A stretch of 64,000 nt of DNA from positions 19,533,221-19,597,220 of the forward strand of contig OW203986.1 in NCBI GenBank assembly GCA_934047225.1, in the 5' to 3' direction. This stretch comes from Ypsolopha sequella (lineage: Eukaryota > Arthropoda > Insecta > Lepidoptera > Ypsolophidae). Under the pieces are notes generated by a model. It was given only the letters and a program-made list of their open reading frames with translations. It made no database searches and was not told where the DNA came from. This document shows positions 10,080-22,869 of the stretch, piece after piece. The translations under genes were made by a program, and so were the position numbers. The first letter of the stretch is position 1. Each line of letters opens with the position of its first letter.

Positions 10080-12050
10080 AAAAAGGTAAAAAAGTCATAT
10101 AGATGACGAAGTGTAGTCAAATAATAACTAAAATACAGAAACTATATAGTGAAAGGAAATAACCGAAAAGTGTTCCGGAAATAGATATTATTTGTCCGTT
10201 ACAAGTTGTCGCAGATCACTGTGCATGTTTATATGTGTGCGTGAGCGCGCGGCCGAGCGCCGGCCGCTGTGTGCGTGGGCAGAAATACCTATATCTGAGG
10301 AAGGCCCTCGGGAGACCGGGTCCTTAAGTAATTCACAAAAAATAAATCATGAAAATTTATCCTAAGGAAAAATCTGGTAAATATTTGTGAATTTTCAGTT
10401 TTAATTAAATTTTAGATGTCATTTTGTTTTATTATATTTTTTTATGATATACTTACATAACGGTTTATGAAAGAAATTAAAAAGTCAAAAATCGTGCTAA
10501 CATTCCTTTTCCCATACATTTTGTCAAGATTTTGGACATCTTCAGGCGCCACCTGAAGATGTCCTTGTAATTGGATGATATTTTGTGTACTTTTGCTATC
10601 TAGCACCAAAGCATCGATAAATGTTACAAAATTAAGAGAAACATATTTTTCGCTCCACCCTACCTACTTACTGTCTATGAATTTATGTCTTCGTTTGTTT
10701 GATATTTTGAGAATTCATGTGGAATAGCGAATGAAGCTTCTTTCAAGCAAAACGTAGTTTTCATCAAAATAAACTGATTTTTATTTATTTGTTTTTCTTC
10801 ATACATTTGTAAAATACAATCAGTTTTGTCCATATCTAATAAAAAGTAAATTAAATTCTGTAAATTAGTATTATTAGTACTGAGGCTAAAGATAAAAATT
10901 TTACAATTTTTGTTAGTCGATATGTTCCATTTTAACTCGAGAAACACTCAACAGATTTGATTCTGACTTTCTTTATTATCATCGTTGTGGCCCTGGTTGA
11001 CATATGGCTTATATGGGATGTTGATAAAATAACCGCCAAGCCGAAAACTGTCGATAATTAAAAGATGCTTCACACGAAAAGATGGTTTTTATTATATATG
11101 CGTATAGAAAACACGCTTTATTCAGTACATTAGAAAGTACAAGTTCTTTTAATTACTTATTTGCGACCGTCAACCTTGCACCTTTCAATAGCTAAGCTTA
11201 TTCAACATAGTAGCTGTAATGTCATTATTCGAATATTGCGGTGGATCGATTTCTAAAGTTTGCCAAAGGATACACGCTGGTACGAACATAATCCACACAA
11301 ACTTCTCCGAACTACTCGACTAGTCAAATCGCATAAGTCACCCTCGATCATAAACTTCCGCTCCCCCCGCTTGCCGCTTCCCTTTCCTTAACATTTTTCA
11401 TCTCAGCCGCTATTTTGAAAATAAATTAACCCAGGAACGGAACGCAATAAATAATATCTTGTAGTTTGAGCATAATTTTTAACTGCGCTATCAAAAATTG
11501 AGATTCTCGGATAAAAAATGAATCGTTGTTTTATTTCTGTTGAATATTCACCCGGAATATATTTGGGATGTCGTTGGATGTAAATTGATAGTAAGGGAGT
11601 ACCATTTGTCTTCCTTTGTTCTTTTTTATTTTTAGGCCTTTGAAGTATATCAGTGAAAATAACTTTTTTAATACAGTTGCTCAAAAAGTGGCGTATTGCA
11701 GGGACGTATAGCGTTCGGGATGTAGGTTATTACATACTCGAGCTTTTTCTTTACCTTTTCCGAACTCGTGCGTTCTCTTTCCCAACTGTCAAAATAATGT
11801 CTATTAAAAAGAAAAAACCAACCACGAAGTTTTTACAAAAAAAAAATCATAGAAGTTTTTATGATTCATGCAAATATTTCTAAAAAGAAGGTACTAATTT
11901 GTTTCAATATCAGATTTAATGGTTTGATTCAATGAGTTAGGTTAGGTTTCATTTCATTTCATCTCATTAAATTTCATTTTCATTTCATGTCAATAAAAAA
12001 ATTCTACTGAAGACTTGGCTGTATGGGCAAAGTTCCCTTTGCCTACCCAG
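10080..12050. other. Intergenic DNA, no gene seen
   Basis: A GC-rich island lies at about 10235-10320 (gcgcgcggccgagcgccggccgc), out of keeping with the AT-rich surroundings; it could be a repeat or a promoter-like island, with no coding exon beside it. A short TTTC/ATTTC-rich stretch is at 11940-11990. The 90-93 codon open frames on the minus strand at 10675-10947 and 11403-11684 show no domain. Confidence 0.4.
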
Positions 12051-12129
12051 AATGGGTGAAGAAAACAAAAAAAATCTGGCGCCATTTTCCAAAAATTTTC
12101 TTTGCGGGTTTAGTTGTTTGTTGCACAAA

Positions 12130-12279
12130 ATGAGAAATTTCGACGATATTTTATTTGAATTAACACCACCGGAACTCAGTATAATTGCACAAAATGCTTC
12201 GGAGAACATTATACCGGAAAAGTCAAAAAGTCGCTACATATCTACATACGAAGAATTTATTGCGTGGAGTATTAGTTAG
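12130..12279 (+). pseudogene. Relic of a Crypton-like tyrosine-recombinase protein, N-terminal segment
   Basis: From the ATG at 12130, 49 codons read MRNFDDILFELTPPELSIIA... with the segment ENIIPEKSKSRYISTYEEF. That pattern (short acidic leader, then I/L-PEKS-K-x-x-Y-x-x-x-Y-x-x-F) resembles the start of the core-binding (SAM-like) domain of the Crypton-type tyrosine recombinase proteins common in insects. A stop follows directly after the tryptophan that normally continues the helix, so nothing of the catalytic domain is present. The frame is open upstream to 12052, but the earlier residues look unrelated. This is recognition by eye without a search. Confidence 0.4.
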
Positions 12280-12358
12280 TTGAGTTTATTGTGTTTTTAT
12301 TATTTTATTAAATTGCTTCATTTTTTCGCAACTGTATTAAAAATAGTTGTTCAGTTCA

Positions 12359-12472
12359 CGTGCGGAACCGTCATTGCAACTTGTTCCGACTGTCAACCCT
12401 CACCTTCGGCTGCGCCTCGGCTCGGGTAGACATTTGTCGGAACTCTTTGCAATGACAGGCTTTCCGCACTCG
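12359..12472. repeat. Short palindromic element (foldback)
   Basis: The left arm (cgtgcggaaccgtcattgca...) and right arm (...tgcaatgacaggctttccgcactcg) are inverted copies of about 45 bp around a GC-rich centre (ttcggctgcgcctcgg). It starts 80 bases after the Crypton-like relic and may be an end of the same element. Flanking AT-rich sequence continues the complementarity weakly. Confidence 0.65.
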
Positions 12473-12547
12473 TAATGAAAAATACTATTAACGTAAAATA
12501 ACTTGTCTTGTGTTGAGTAATAATAAATATCAAAAATAAAGTAACCT

Positions 12548-12610
12548 TTATATTTTACGAAATATTTCGGCCTCTTCAATGAGGCCACTAGGCCGTCATC
12601 AGTCGATAAT
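12548..12610. repeat. Possible Penelope-like element end
   Basis: The segment ttacgaaatatttcggcctc...ggccgtcatcagtcg resembles the ends of the Penelope-like element at 33246-34372 (tatatttcggccc...ggccgaaatcagtcg). No coding remnant adjoins it. Confidence 0.35.
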
Positions 12611-12829
12611 AATGAGCGTTTTTCTCGTTGTTTTTTTTTTTTCCTCTAGATGGTGCTGTTTATGTCACCATATATAAAATGTGTTTCGTAGCAATCAATT
12701 TCTAAGCGGTTTTTCGTTTGTTTAGAATCGGTGCAAATTTTGTCTTTGATTCTGTTGCTAAAGAATACGACAGTGCCATCTATGAATCTAAATTTGACAT
12801 AAGGAAAAACGTAAAATATAAAGCTTACT

Positions 12830-12966
12830 TTTATGTAGTAATATTAGTAGTATGTAGTAACAATAACTAGTATGTGGTAATAATAATTGGTAGTAATATT
12901 AATAGTATGTAGTAATAATAATTAGTAGTAATATTAGTAGTAAGTAGTAACAATAATTAGTAGACA
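12830..12966 (+). repeat. Imperfect tandem repeat of a TAGTA-rich unit
   Basis: Variants of taataataattagtagtaatatt and agtatgtagtaa recur about four times. It is a simple degenerate minisatellite with no coding value. Confidence 0.7.
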
Positions 12967-15900
12967 AAATCATGTCTTGAACTAATGTAAAATACATAAA
13001 GCTATTGAAGTCATTTGCGAAATATAAAAACACGTTTCTAGATTTATTTAGTTACGTTTAATATAATATACTAGAAGAAATTTACATTATTATGTTATGC
13101 TTAACTTTATTTATACTCGTAATAACTATCTACAGTATGATTTTTTTTTCATTGCTTGCATTCAAAAACTTAAAACGTTTTTCCTGCCCATACTCAATCA
13201 TAGTTTCTATAAATTAGTGGTTGAAATTATTGTGTAAAGAAAAAAATCGTGTAGTACAAAAAAGTACTTTAAAGTTATACAGCTTGAACAAAATGACAAA
13301 AAAAATTTAAGGACGTGTTACGAGTATGAAAAAAGCACACTCGATTTACCTAAAGCCTCCAAGCAGCTACTTTTTAAACTACAGATCATTCAAGCGAAAA
13401 CCCAATCAAGTGTGTGTGGCAAACATTGTACGGGTTTCTTCAATATAATACAGGATGTAAACTAAATTATGTACTTCCTTCGACGGACATGTTACGTGTC
13501 CGTAAAAAATCACAAACTAATGAAAAAAGATACAGTTACCTTTCCTTTTTTTTCTTTAGTATACCACTACTCAGGAAAATCAGAGACTAAAATAAGACTT
13601 TTTGTTCTGAGCTCAAACAATATTGTACCTCTTACATTCTGTAAGCAATTCAACCGCTAATTCCACCTCTTCAGAACTTGAGTCTTATCGTGTTACACCC
13701 ATAGAAATAATAAACTGAAGTAATTACTCAGCTTTGTCATGCGTTGTTGTTCCTCTCATTAGGTGTGTATTTATTTAATTTACAAACGCTGGGTGTCGGC
13801 GATAAGCTGGCGGGGCGTGCGGCGTGCGCCGTCCCTTGAATAACAATGCTGGGCCGCTAGTCTGCTGCTTTCATAATTAATGTAGACACCGTAGAAATGT
13901 TTTTCCGTCTAGTAAATGATAATTGTACTATTTTAAATACAACATTTTTGTTTCTCTATGATTATTATCAGATTTTAAAACTTTCTCGATTAATGCCCCA
14001 CTGATTTAAATATTTGGAGCTCAAGTTCATAAGTAGTATTTTAATAACCTTTTCGCTCTTAATCACCTTTTAATAATGAATACTAATAACGACTCTAATT
14101 AAGTGTTAGAGAGAACAAAACAAATCGTTACAAAACAAAACATACCTAACATTTTTGTAGGCTTATAGGTACGTAACGCTTTCAATTTCAAAATCATGAT
14201 TATAAAATTATAAACATAAATAAAATGAAATAAAATAAATGAAATAAAACATCATGTTAAAGCGATTAAAGAGAATTTGTTGAAATTACCTTCGCGTAAA
14301 ATCTGTTCAATATCTTCAATCTCATCAAATTATTAATTAAACAAAAAAGATACCGCTAATTATAAAATTCAATTGTGTTATGGATTTTCCGACTGTCTGG
14401 TATTCATACGAACGGTGTCGAAAATTATTAAACAAAAATACAAAAAGGATGAAGCGGGTTTGCTTAAGCATTGTTGTTTACAACAAAGATAACTTATCTT
14501 TTTTACTAAACAAATGAGATAAAATTATTTTACTGATTAAACATAGCAGACAAAATCGACTGCGCAGCATATCCTACCTCCCTGTATATTGGCTGCCAAG
14601 ATATACTAATGTCTACGGCATGAGGAAGTGGTAACCTTACGTATAAATTCTACCGGAGATTCTAAACGGCTTTCCGGCAGAATTGCACGCAGATTTGCCG
14701 TCTGGATTATCGAAATGTAAAATTTTATCTTTTTCAAAAAGATCCTACCGTAGGTGTTAACAAAATAACAAATAAACTCACTGTTAACTGCTTCGTAGCG
14801 AGCTAGTAGCGAGTCACTCGAATAAACCTGTACGGGTTTTCAGAGGGGTGGCTTAATTTGTTAAGATTATCTATTTTTATAAATAAATTAAATACATGTA
14901 TATATACTTGTAGCATTTTAGTGGCCCGACACCACCGCGGTCCGTACTGTGACGCGACCCGGCCCCGCCGTATAATGGAATTACGTTAAAAAGAACTCGC
15001 TTTGTACGAAAAAGTAGCTCACTAACTCTACTGAGAAATATTTTAATGTCCAGAGCTTTCAGAAATGTAATTGCATTCGTAATATTACTAACATATTTTA
15101 AGGTTCCGTCTAAAAGAGAAAGATAAATCTGAATGAAAACGAGCGAGCTGCTAAAATGTACACACTTGTTTTCGCTATAGTTTTTTTACTATTTGAGAGC
15201 GTATTACAGACGGAATAGATCTAGAAGATTGCTTATACTGATTTCGTCCCTTATTGACACAATCCTATTTCAATATGCTGAAATCCCATAGTGTTACAAT
15301 ATCAAATGACTTAAATCCATTAAGTCTTAGGTAAGTATTCATATAAACTATTACCTACACAGAACATTTTTCCTAAAAAATATACTCGACTTAGTAGTAC
15401 ACAGTAATAAATGTACTTTAAAATTGATTAAATATTTACATCTAAACTAAATAGATAAAAAATTAAAATTACTGGATAGCATATGCTGTAGATAACTAGG
15501 TTTTTAATGTACAAAATCTTTGACCTTCCAAAAATTTTTAATTACACAAAAAAATTAAAGATCACATCCATAAAAGTTATTTTATAGATAGTCCTCTTGA
15601 TTGGAAACCAGTTATATGAATGAAATCTGTTTTGGTTATCTTATCAGTATTATTTTTAAGTTATTTACATACCTATTAGATATTATGTATGTTTGTGGGA
15701 AAGAGCCTAGTTTTCCACATTACATGGAAACTTTCAGTGGAAATTTGTGTTTTTATATTTTTGTAACCAACTTTTTTAAATAAAGAAATTATTCTATTCT
15801 ATTATTTTTATATATAGACTGTAAATTTTCGGAAATTAAATGTTTATTGCTATTACTGTTTTCAAAGTTTAATTAATAAGGAATTGTGATCGAATGTATA

Positions 15901-16192
15901 TCATGGAATCAGTTAAAACTATCAGTCTATTAACAAGTTTTAATCTTTTGTTATTGGTGTTTTATTATACGTAACTCTTCACACCTTTCACAGGTTAAGT
16001 CTACATTGTTCCAGCAGATAGGAACTTCAATGCCATTAAATAATGCTGGCGCTTTTGAATTCAGTACGATAAGGTTCTATATAGGTGTTGTAGCGCCTGG
16101 AACTGGTGCTTCTGAATAATCTTGATAAAATGTATCGGAAAATGGACAACACCCTCCAGCCGTAGTGGATACAAAATCTTTCACCAAACCTT
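12967..16192. other. Intergenic DNA, no gene seen
   Basis: Mostly AT-rich sequence with two GC-richer patches (13787-13860 and 14925-14975). A segment ending near 15805 (aataaagaaattattctattctatt) looks like the 3' tail of a retroposed sequence: a polyadenylation signal followed by a TTCTA-rich tract. I recognise no domain in the open frames (for example 15601-15783). Confidence 0.4.
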
Positions 16193-16335
16193 AAAAATAG
16201 GTGCGTCGAAAGAAGAGCGAGGAGGAGCGTGTTAGGTTTAGATGTAAGTATATATGGGGACCCGAGCGAAGCGGAGCGGACCGAGGCGACCTTCCTAGTT
16301 TTAACCGGCTTCTTAGTTTTTTGCCGGGGCAGATA
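16193..16335 (+). repeat. Dispersed repeat family B, copy 1
   Basis: It begins aaaaataggtgcgtcgaaag and contains gagcgaggaggagcgt, gttaggttta and ccgagcgaagcgg. A second copy with the same order of motifs is at 57733-57868. Both are preceded by aaaaatag. Confidence 0.75.
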
Positions 16336-17837
16336 ATGATATGCCTAATACTACTATGTGGCGACGCAACGACAGACAAAATACGTCTTTCTGTGCTTAC
16401 TTTTTCGAGCACTACCTTTCAATTTTACACTTTACATTACATTAATTAATCACTTTACCTAGAAAAACAACGAAGAATGTCGCCACTTCGCCAGTATCTT
16501 GAGCAAAGAATATAGTACTCTTATCTTCAGAACCCTCCCACAGGGCAGCGATCTTTAAATTTTATTTCATGTAGGTAAGTTTTTTTATTATATCTTGTTA
16601 ATTTTTCTTAGATTGAGACTTCAGTTTATACTTTTAATGTTATTTAAGTTGTATGTTTGTAATTGATGTTTCAATTTTAATAAAGAATTGTTTGTCAAAA
16701 TTGCTTACAATGTGGTCATTATTTTGACAACCATCTTTGACCAAAGTCGACCTTTCCTCGCTACTAGAATAGACGCCAGTAAAGTTGTGTTGTATGGAAT
16801 TTCATTGCTGGTGAGTTTAATCTACCAGCACTGAGGTGTTCTTACAATCCGCGGTAGCTGAACATACCCAGGTGCACAAACATTTTTGAGAAAGATCAAA
16901 TTATATCGCGATGTAAAATACAAGTAGCGCCATCTAGTCTTCCATAACAAAATAACGAAAAGAACTTTTTATTAATAAATTATTCCAACGTAATAGGGTT
17001 TACCTTGACCGTTCAGCAACTAGTTAGTATAGAAATACTAAAGTACAGCACCTGTTAAGTAAAGGTACTAGCACTAGGTGCTAGGTATTCCTCTTCCTCT
17101 TTTACCCTTAACTTTTCCTTCTATGATACCTGTTTTTTAAGAAACTGTCATGTCAAATCAAGTATCCTAACATATTTCTTCTTCGGTTTTCAGTGGTTTT
17201 TAACAAACATTTTTCTTCCTCTACAATTCTTAGCACTTCCTCATTAGTCTTCCTATCCATCCAGCTCCTCCTCCAGCACCACAATTCAAACGCCTCCAAA
17301 TACAAAACTACGTGACTATAAATTCAGCATTACTCTATTCACACGAACATACACATCTATACATAGGCACTTATATTTGGGTCCTGAATTCTGACCGCTC
17401 GCCACCGCGCACTTTTTCAATATCCCCGACCTAATGGGTGCCAGATGGCAAGTTGGCCAAAGTGATGCTATCAAAAAGCTATAGGGCGCGGTTTCGTCAG
17501 TTATCGGAGCACTTTACGGGTCGCTGTTGTACCCTGACACGGGTCCACTTGAGAACTCGACATCTTGTACATGAATTGAGCTGAATGGGTTCAACATATC
17601 CTCTATGTTTCGGGTTTTTCTAAGAGTTTTCATGTTAGAAGCGATTACAAAATGTATTTCCAAGTTAGCCACGCATGTGAAATGGAACAGAATTTGTCTT
17701 TTAAATGTTAATAATGATAACAATAGACAATAACAGCAAAAGTATTGAGATCTTTTTAAATCTATCATTTTAAATTGTAATGTTGTAAAAACTGCTAACA
17801 AAATCATATTTTAATGTAAACGTTCGACAACAAATAA
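16336..17837. other. Intergenic DNA, no gene seen
   Basis: A possible retroposon tail sits near 16678 (ttttaataaagaattg). A 97-codon frame on the minus strand (17514-17807) shows no known domain. Nothing else stands out. Confidence 0.4.
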
Positions 17838-18115
17838 GGGGCTGTTAATTTATTACGTAACGGGATGGAGGTCAGACCAAATCTTATTATTTCTTACATA
17901 AGGGAGGGGAGGGTCTAGATATTGCTTACGTAAGTGTACTAACATATTTTTTTGTGTATAAATTTAAGTTTTTACTAATCTATTCCTTTAAAATTTGATC
18001 TTAAGTTAGATTGATTGAGGGGGAAAGGATTTAAACAAATCTTATTATTTCTTACATCGGGGGGAGGGGGTCAAAAAAATGCCAAAACTGTGTTACGTAA
18101 TAAATGAATAGCCCC
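17838..18115. mobile_element. Harbinger-type MITE flanked by TAA
   Basis: The 278-bp element starts ggggctgttaatttattacg and ends with the inverted copy (cgtaataaatgaatagcccc), giving imperfect terminal repeats of about 24 bp. It is flanked on both sides by TAA, the 3-bp target duplication expected for PIF/Harbinger elements (TWA). No coding capacity. Internally the motif tcttattatttcttaca occurs twice. Confidence 0.8.
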
Positions 18116-18952
18116 TAAAAATAGTTACGTGCCAAAAAACAATAAAAATACCGTTACAGAACAATATGCTACTCATAAATCCTTGTGTATACAAAATTCC
18201 CTATATTTGCACCAGGCTAGGTGCATGCTAAAACACAATAACAAGCCCAATTCCTCCTATCAGTCGTTTCCTAAAAGTAATAACAAGGTAAGTGGAACTG
18301 GGAACTAATGGAGTGATTGTGACCTGAATACCGACTGTTCCTCCGACTAGACTACGTGATGCCGCTTCCAAGACGCTAATCCCTCGATATCTGGACTTTT
18401 ACTTCGAAAACGCGATCTAAATTTACATTAAATCTCGAGTTTTACAAATTCACAAGGCAGAATACATTATTTTTACATAATTTCATTTTTCTTTATGTAA
18501 GAAGTGTTAAAAAGCTGTATAATTAGCTAAGACATGTTAAATTATGTTAACTGTTCATAATTTTCTTCTCATACACTATTTTGAAACAACTTTGGCGATA
18601 TTTGACTGCACTTGTTGAGTTGTTAAAATTTCAAACAATTCTTTGCCTCGAAGTTTTGTGTTTATCCTTTGTTAGTTAACTGCCTCATAGTCTAATATAA
18701 AATTATCTTTACTGCAATCCATGGATTTTCTATTTTAAACTACGAGGATATCAAAATCAAGATATAAGTAATGTATAAAACAGAACAAACAAAAGACTTT
18801 TCTTTATTATAAGGCGACTTTGATTACTATAGGCAAATTCATACAGGAAACTCTGTAAGCGATCAGTAACAAAGCTTCAATGAATCTTTCTGTGACGCAA
18901 TATAAAATTTAGGCTTCCTATACTAACTGGGTCGGGGTTGTTCTTGAACTTG
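18116..18952. other. Intergenic DNA, no gene seen
   Basis: AT-rich sequence without coding, RNA or repeat structure that I can support. Confidence 0.35.
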
Positions 18953-19150
18953 TTCAAATTCATACTCGAGACTCGGTAAGTGGTTAAGACCAAGGTTCGA
19001 AGGTTCTTTTTTGTAAAATACAAATAAAAATGTTAACTAAATTGTTGAACCTTGGTCTTAACCACTTCTAAACATTTTTATTTGTATTTCACAGAAAAGA
19101 TCTTTGTACCTTGGTCTTAACCACTAATCGAGTATCCAGTATGAATTTGA
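18953..19150. repeat. Foldback element of 198 bp with arms of about 80 bp
   Basis: The left arm (tcaaattcatactcgagact...gtggttaagaccaaggttcg...caaataaaaatgtta) is matched by its inverted copy ending ...atgaatttga. The centre holds an extra inverted copy of the ttggtcttaaccac motif, so that motif occurs three times. A transcript across it would form a long hairpin. Confidence 0.85.
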
Positions 19151-21749
19151 CTATATCAATCAAATTCAACTTATATTTTTCGGCCAGTATAAATACTCGT
19201 AGTTAGTTTCATAGTGTTCTGTTAAAACGAGAGTTCTTAGTACGGGCCCAAGTTAATAAGGAATGTTGTTGTATGGAATTATCGAAGCTTGAAAGTTTTC
19301 AGGCTGCCATAATCTTCGGGAGGTGGGATAATAACAACAAATAATCAACAGGATACGTTACAAAATTACAAATATCGTTGTATTTGATTGACAGGCTAGT
19401 AGTTCAAAAACAAAAAAATATATATCTTCAGGACGTGCATCCCCAGAGGATTTTTGAGAGTCAAGTCAGAGGCGTTCCCAAGTCTGACTGTGAAATGCTA
19501 GTCTACACTTAGTATACCCGCTTTTCACCGATGATTTTTACTTCCCACTGCAAAATATAAAAGTTTTAGTACTGTGGATCAGTGCATACAATACATTACC
19601 AAGCGCAGTCGCACATGTAAGGCGGTTCGCCGGTTCCGTCATTTCTAAATGTGATCTAATTGAAACGACCTAACAAATGGCTTAGTCAAGACGACCAAAA
19701 ACTAGCATGAAAGCTTTTCTATAAGGATTTTTGTTTTTAATATAAAACCTAAAAGAAATAAAATATAAATATGCTTCGTACTGATTGCATACTAACAATG
19801 ACAATACTTTAAGGATTTTAGGAACTTTATTTATAGACGCCTTGTATACGCTAAAATAAAACATACAAAAAAGGTTTCCATTTTTAAACCTTCAATCAGC
19901 ATTGACACCTTTTAGGGTAGGTTTTGGTATAAAAATGAGGTTTTTTGAGAAGAAAAAAAACAGGTTATCAGGTGACAACTTCAACAGAAAAGTTCAAATT
20001 TTGATGCGTTGTATTTTTCTTGGTATGTAACGACCAGATAAACCACATATGTAAAACGTTTAAAAATTGCACTTTATGTTTATTCAGCTTCAAAATTACG
20101 GTATAAATTAAAACGGCATAATTTTTTGCAATCCTTGTATTAATTTTCTTTCAAACTTACCCAAAACAACACAAAATTCGTAGGAAGGTAATAAGAAAAC
20201 AGACAGAATTAACCATTATTTCCGTTATATATTAAATTGTTATTTGGTTTATTGGCACACGGTTCTACCTTTATTTATCAGGCACTGGTAATTCGTTTAC
20301 CCCTGAGGATAGTTTCAACACGTGCCTTCGTCTCAGAATTGACTGTAATGGACTTTGCCTTAACGGTGAGGTGTGCCGACTCCCCCTTAAGATGGAAATC
20401 TTATGAGCACGTAATTTGTTTATTGCAATAGTTATTCATTACCTCATAACGAATATGAATATAATGATATTGTTATTAGATATTTTTCTTTTTAAACTCG
20501 CTTTTGAACTAAAAAAATACCTTACAGATTTACAAAAAAATTAGGTAACTCAAACTCAAATACACTATCCTGTACTTTATAATATTTTCTTTTTCATTTC
20601 AATAAATATATTAAAGTCTGATTTAACGCTAAGTAGCGTTACCCTGCGAGGTGTCCACGGAAGACCAGCGTCGTGGTACAGAATGGTGCCCTGACACACG
20701 CTGAGTGGAGGCCTTTCGGGTGTTACTCTTGTTTGTTCATTAATTATGCTGTATTTTAGTTGTGTGACACCAACAAAGCTTTTTTTCTATTCTATTCTAT
20801 TTTATTAAAGAATATGAAAGTTTCATGACGTAGGTACATGATATGTTAACACCAAGCCATTCAATGATTTATAAATACAAAATGAAAATTATAATATCCA
20901 TCATTATAATTTTGTACGTTTATTTATTTCATATATGTATGTATGTGTATATTTTAAATGTATTCATATATTTTAAGTATGTTCACGTATTTTATGTGCA
21001 ATTTTAGATAAGTCTATTTAGGTATAGTATTGTTTCTTAGATACTTTTCTCTGTTGCCAGTATAAGAATCTGCCTATATATTTCACTATATTGCTTTACT
21101 ACACTTCATTGACCTCTATTATTAAGTATATTTAACCATAAACCTAAAACTTAATCCTTAATATATACCCTAACGACAGATAGGTAGCAAATTCATGAAA
21201 GGTATAAAAAAATCCCCTCAAGTATTTTGCATCAACTACAACAACATTATAAAATTTTAGCCCTATAAAGTGTAATTTAGTTCGAAATAAACTGAGGTCC
21301 AAACTTGTTATCCAATTCGAGACCAAGACGATCTGCTTGCACTAAAGAAGTCTGAGAATGTGCAATTATGAAATTGTTTTAATTCTGAAACAATGTTGCT
21401 GAAGAATCTCTCTGAGCTTCAAATAAACGCTGAAAACCAAACCGGAATTCTTGGTGATGTTTTGCATTGTTTTCATCCTAATTGCCCGAGGGTTTCTTGG
21501 AAGCTTTGTTCTATTGATTTACTCGTTTTTATTACATCTTGACTTGGCCCTGTATGGAAGTGCGAATGTTTTCAACGCACTTTTTACGTTAAGCATCAGT
21601 GCATATTGTTCTTTATTGTATGATCTTACTTACATACAATCGATTTGGTGACAAGGTTTTGATTTTATTTTTATGAGTTAATAATAATAACTAATGCTTT
21701 TTTTTCTTAGATTTTCTCTAATTTATTGCAACTTAATATTAAATATATA
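19151..21749. other. Intergenic DNA with one retroposon-like tail
   Basis: At 20625-20805 a GC-richer segment (accctgcgaggtgtccacgg...) ends in attctattctattttatt, the look of a non-LTR or SINE 3' end. Short ORFs, including 20237-20431 and 21451-21651, have no recognisable product. Confidence 0.4.
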
Positions 21750-21835
21750 TACCTATACCAGATAGGCAGAGACTACATATTTTCATCTGTTACGATCCAG
21801 GCACACCTCTTTTATTTCATCAAAAAGGAAACTTC
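21750..21835 (+). repeat. Dispersed repeat family C fragment
   Basis: Contains ataggcagagactacat, ttcatctgttacgatcc and gcacacctctttt. The same string of motifs recurs at 24541-24620 and its first bases reappear at the right edge of the window (cacgcctgtctc, 63985-63996). Confidence 0.65.
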
Positions 21836-22204
21836 TTACTCTAAGCATATTTTACCTAAAAAGAATCAGTGAATGACTATCCGACTGTCTCATAGTGAAA
21901 GTTAGGATTATATTTCACACAGACCTTTACAAGACGCTTAGATAAGGGATGGCAAAACAAAAGCATATCTACTGCAGCAAGCAACAAAATTAATTTGCAT
22001 AAGGAACTAACCTCTCTAAGATACCGAGTGTCCAAATAAAGTTGGCTAACATTTAACGAGTTGGCGCAAACAATTCTTGAGTGTAGTGCGACAACTTGAC
22101 AACAACCGCTCTCAGCTTGAGGATCCTGGCTGAACTTTAGTTCCTGGTCGAGAGTGATCTCTAAACTATGTATATCGTTATTCAATATTATATGAAAAAA
22201 TATA

Positions 22205-22250
22205 TACACAGTCTAATTGAGAACCTCTTCCTTTTTTGAAGTCGGTTAAA
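22205..22250 (-). repeat. Fragment with the 'gaagtcggtt' tail
   Basis: The string gagaacctcttccttttttgaagtcggtt... matches, in shortened form, the ends of the 95-bp units at 9890-10079 and a very common lepidopteran repeat end. The strand is arbitrary. Confidence 0.5.
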
Positions 22251-22614
22251 ACTGACATTGAATATTGATACTTTTTAGTATCTTGATTAGAATTCACTTG
22301 TAATTATTTCACAAATATATTTTTACAAAACTCCCAACTTTTGTGTGGTAATTCAGCCTCAGAGATAAGATTATCTTGCAGCTGAACCGTCTCCTCCAGC
22401 CAGCGGACCTGTTACTCGTGTCGGCGGGAATTTACACCAAAACACTGACAATTTTATTTAGACAGTCAATTCCAATACGACACTATCCTTCCAGAAAATT
22501 GTGGAATGTTCTCGTAAGTCCATCGAGTAAGTTGTAAAATTTTCTGGAACAGATCGGCTAGTTTCCGCTATTAGCGGAGCGTAGCGTTTCTATTTTCCTT
22601 GCAACCTACGTAAC

Positions 22615-22815
22615 ATGGTCTCAGGAAGCAACAACGTATCATGACGAGTATCATGACAATATCATGACGTGTGTTCTTTTTCTCATTTTCAGTGAAATTC
22701 TTAGCTAAAAATATTAAAAATACTTTCACAATATGAAGAACAATATTTTTTGATAGTCGTAGACAATTCTTAGTCGTGTGCAACTAGACATAATTAGACA
22801 ATGGGACAATTGCAC
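22615..22815 (+). repeat. Dispersed repeat family D, copy 1
   Basis: Contains atcatgacgagtatcatgac, gtgttc, then gtcgtgtgcaact followed by gacataattagacaatggga. The same motifs in the same order occur at 43916-44035. Confidence 0.6.
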
Positions 22816-22869
22816 AAATTACTATTGTAGATGCTCTAGCTAGTAAAATAATGACCACTGAGATAATGT

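Noticed and set aside
17514..17807. 97-codon minus-strand frame as a gene
   Set aside because: Hydrophobic and low-complexity start, no splice or family evidence.
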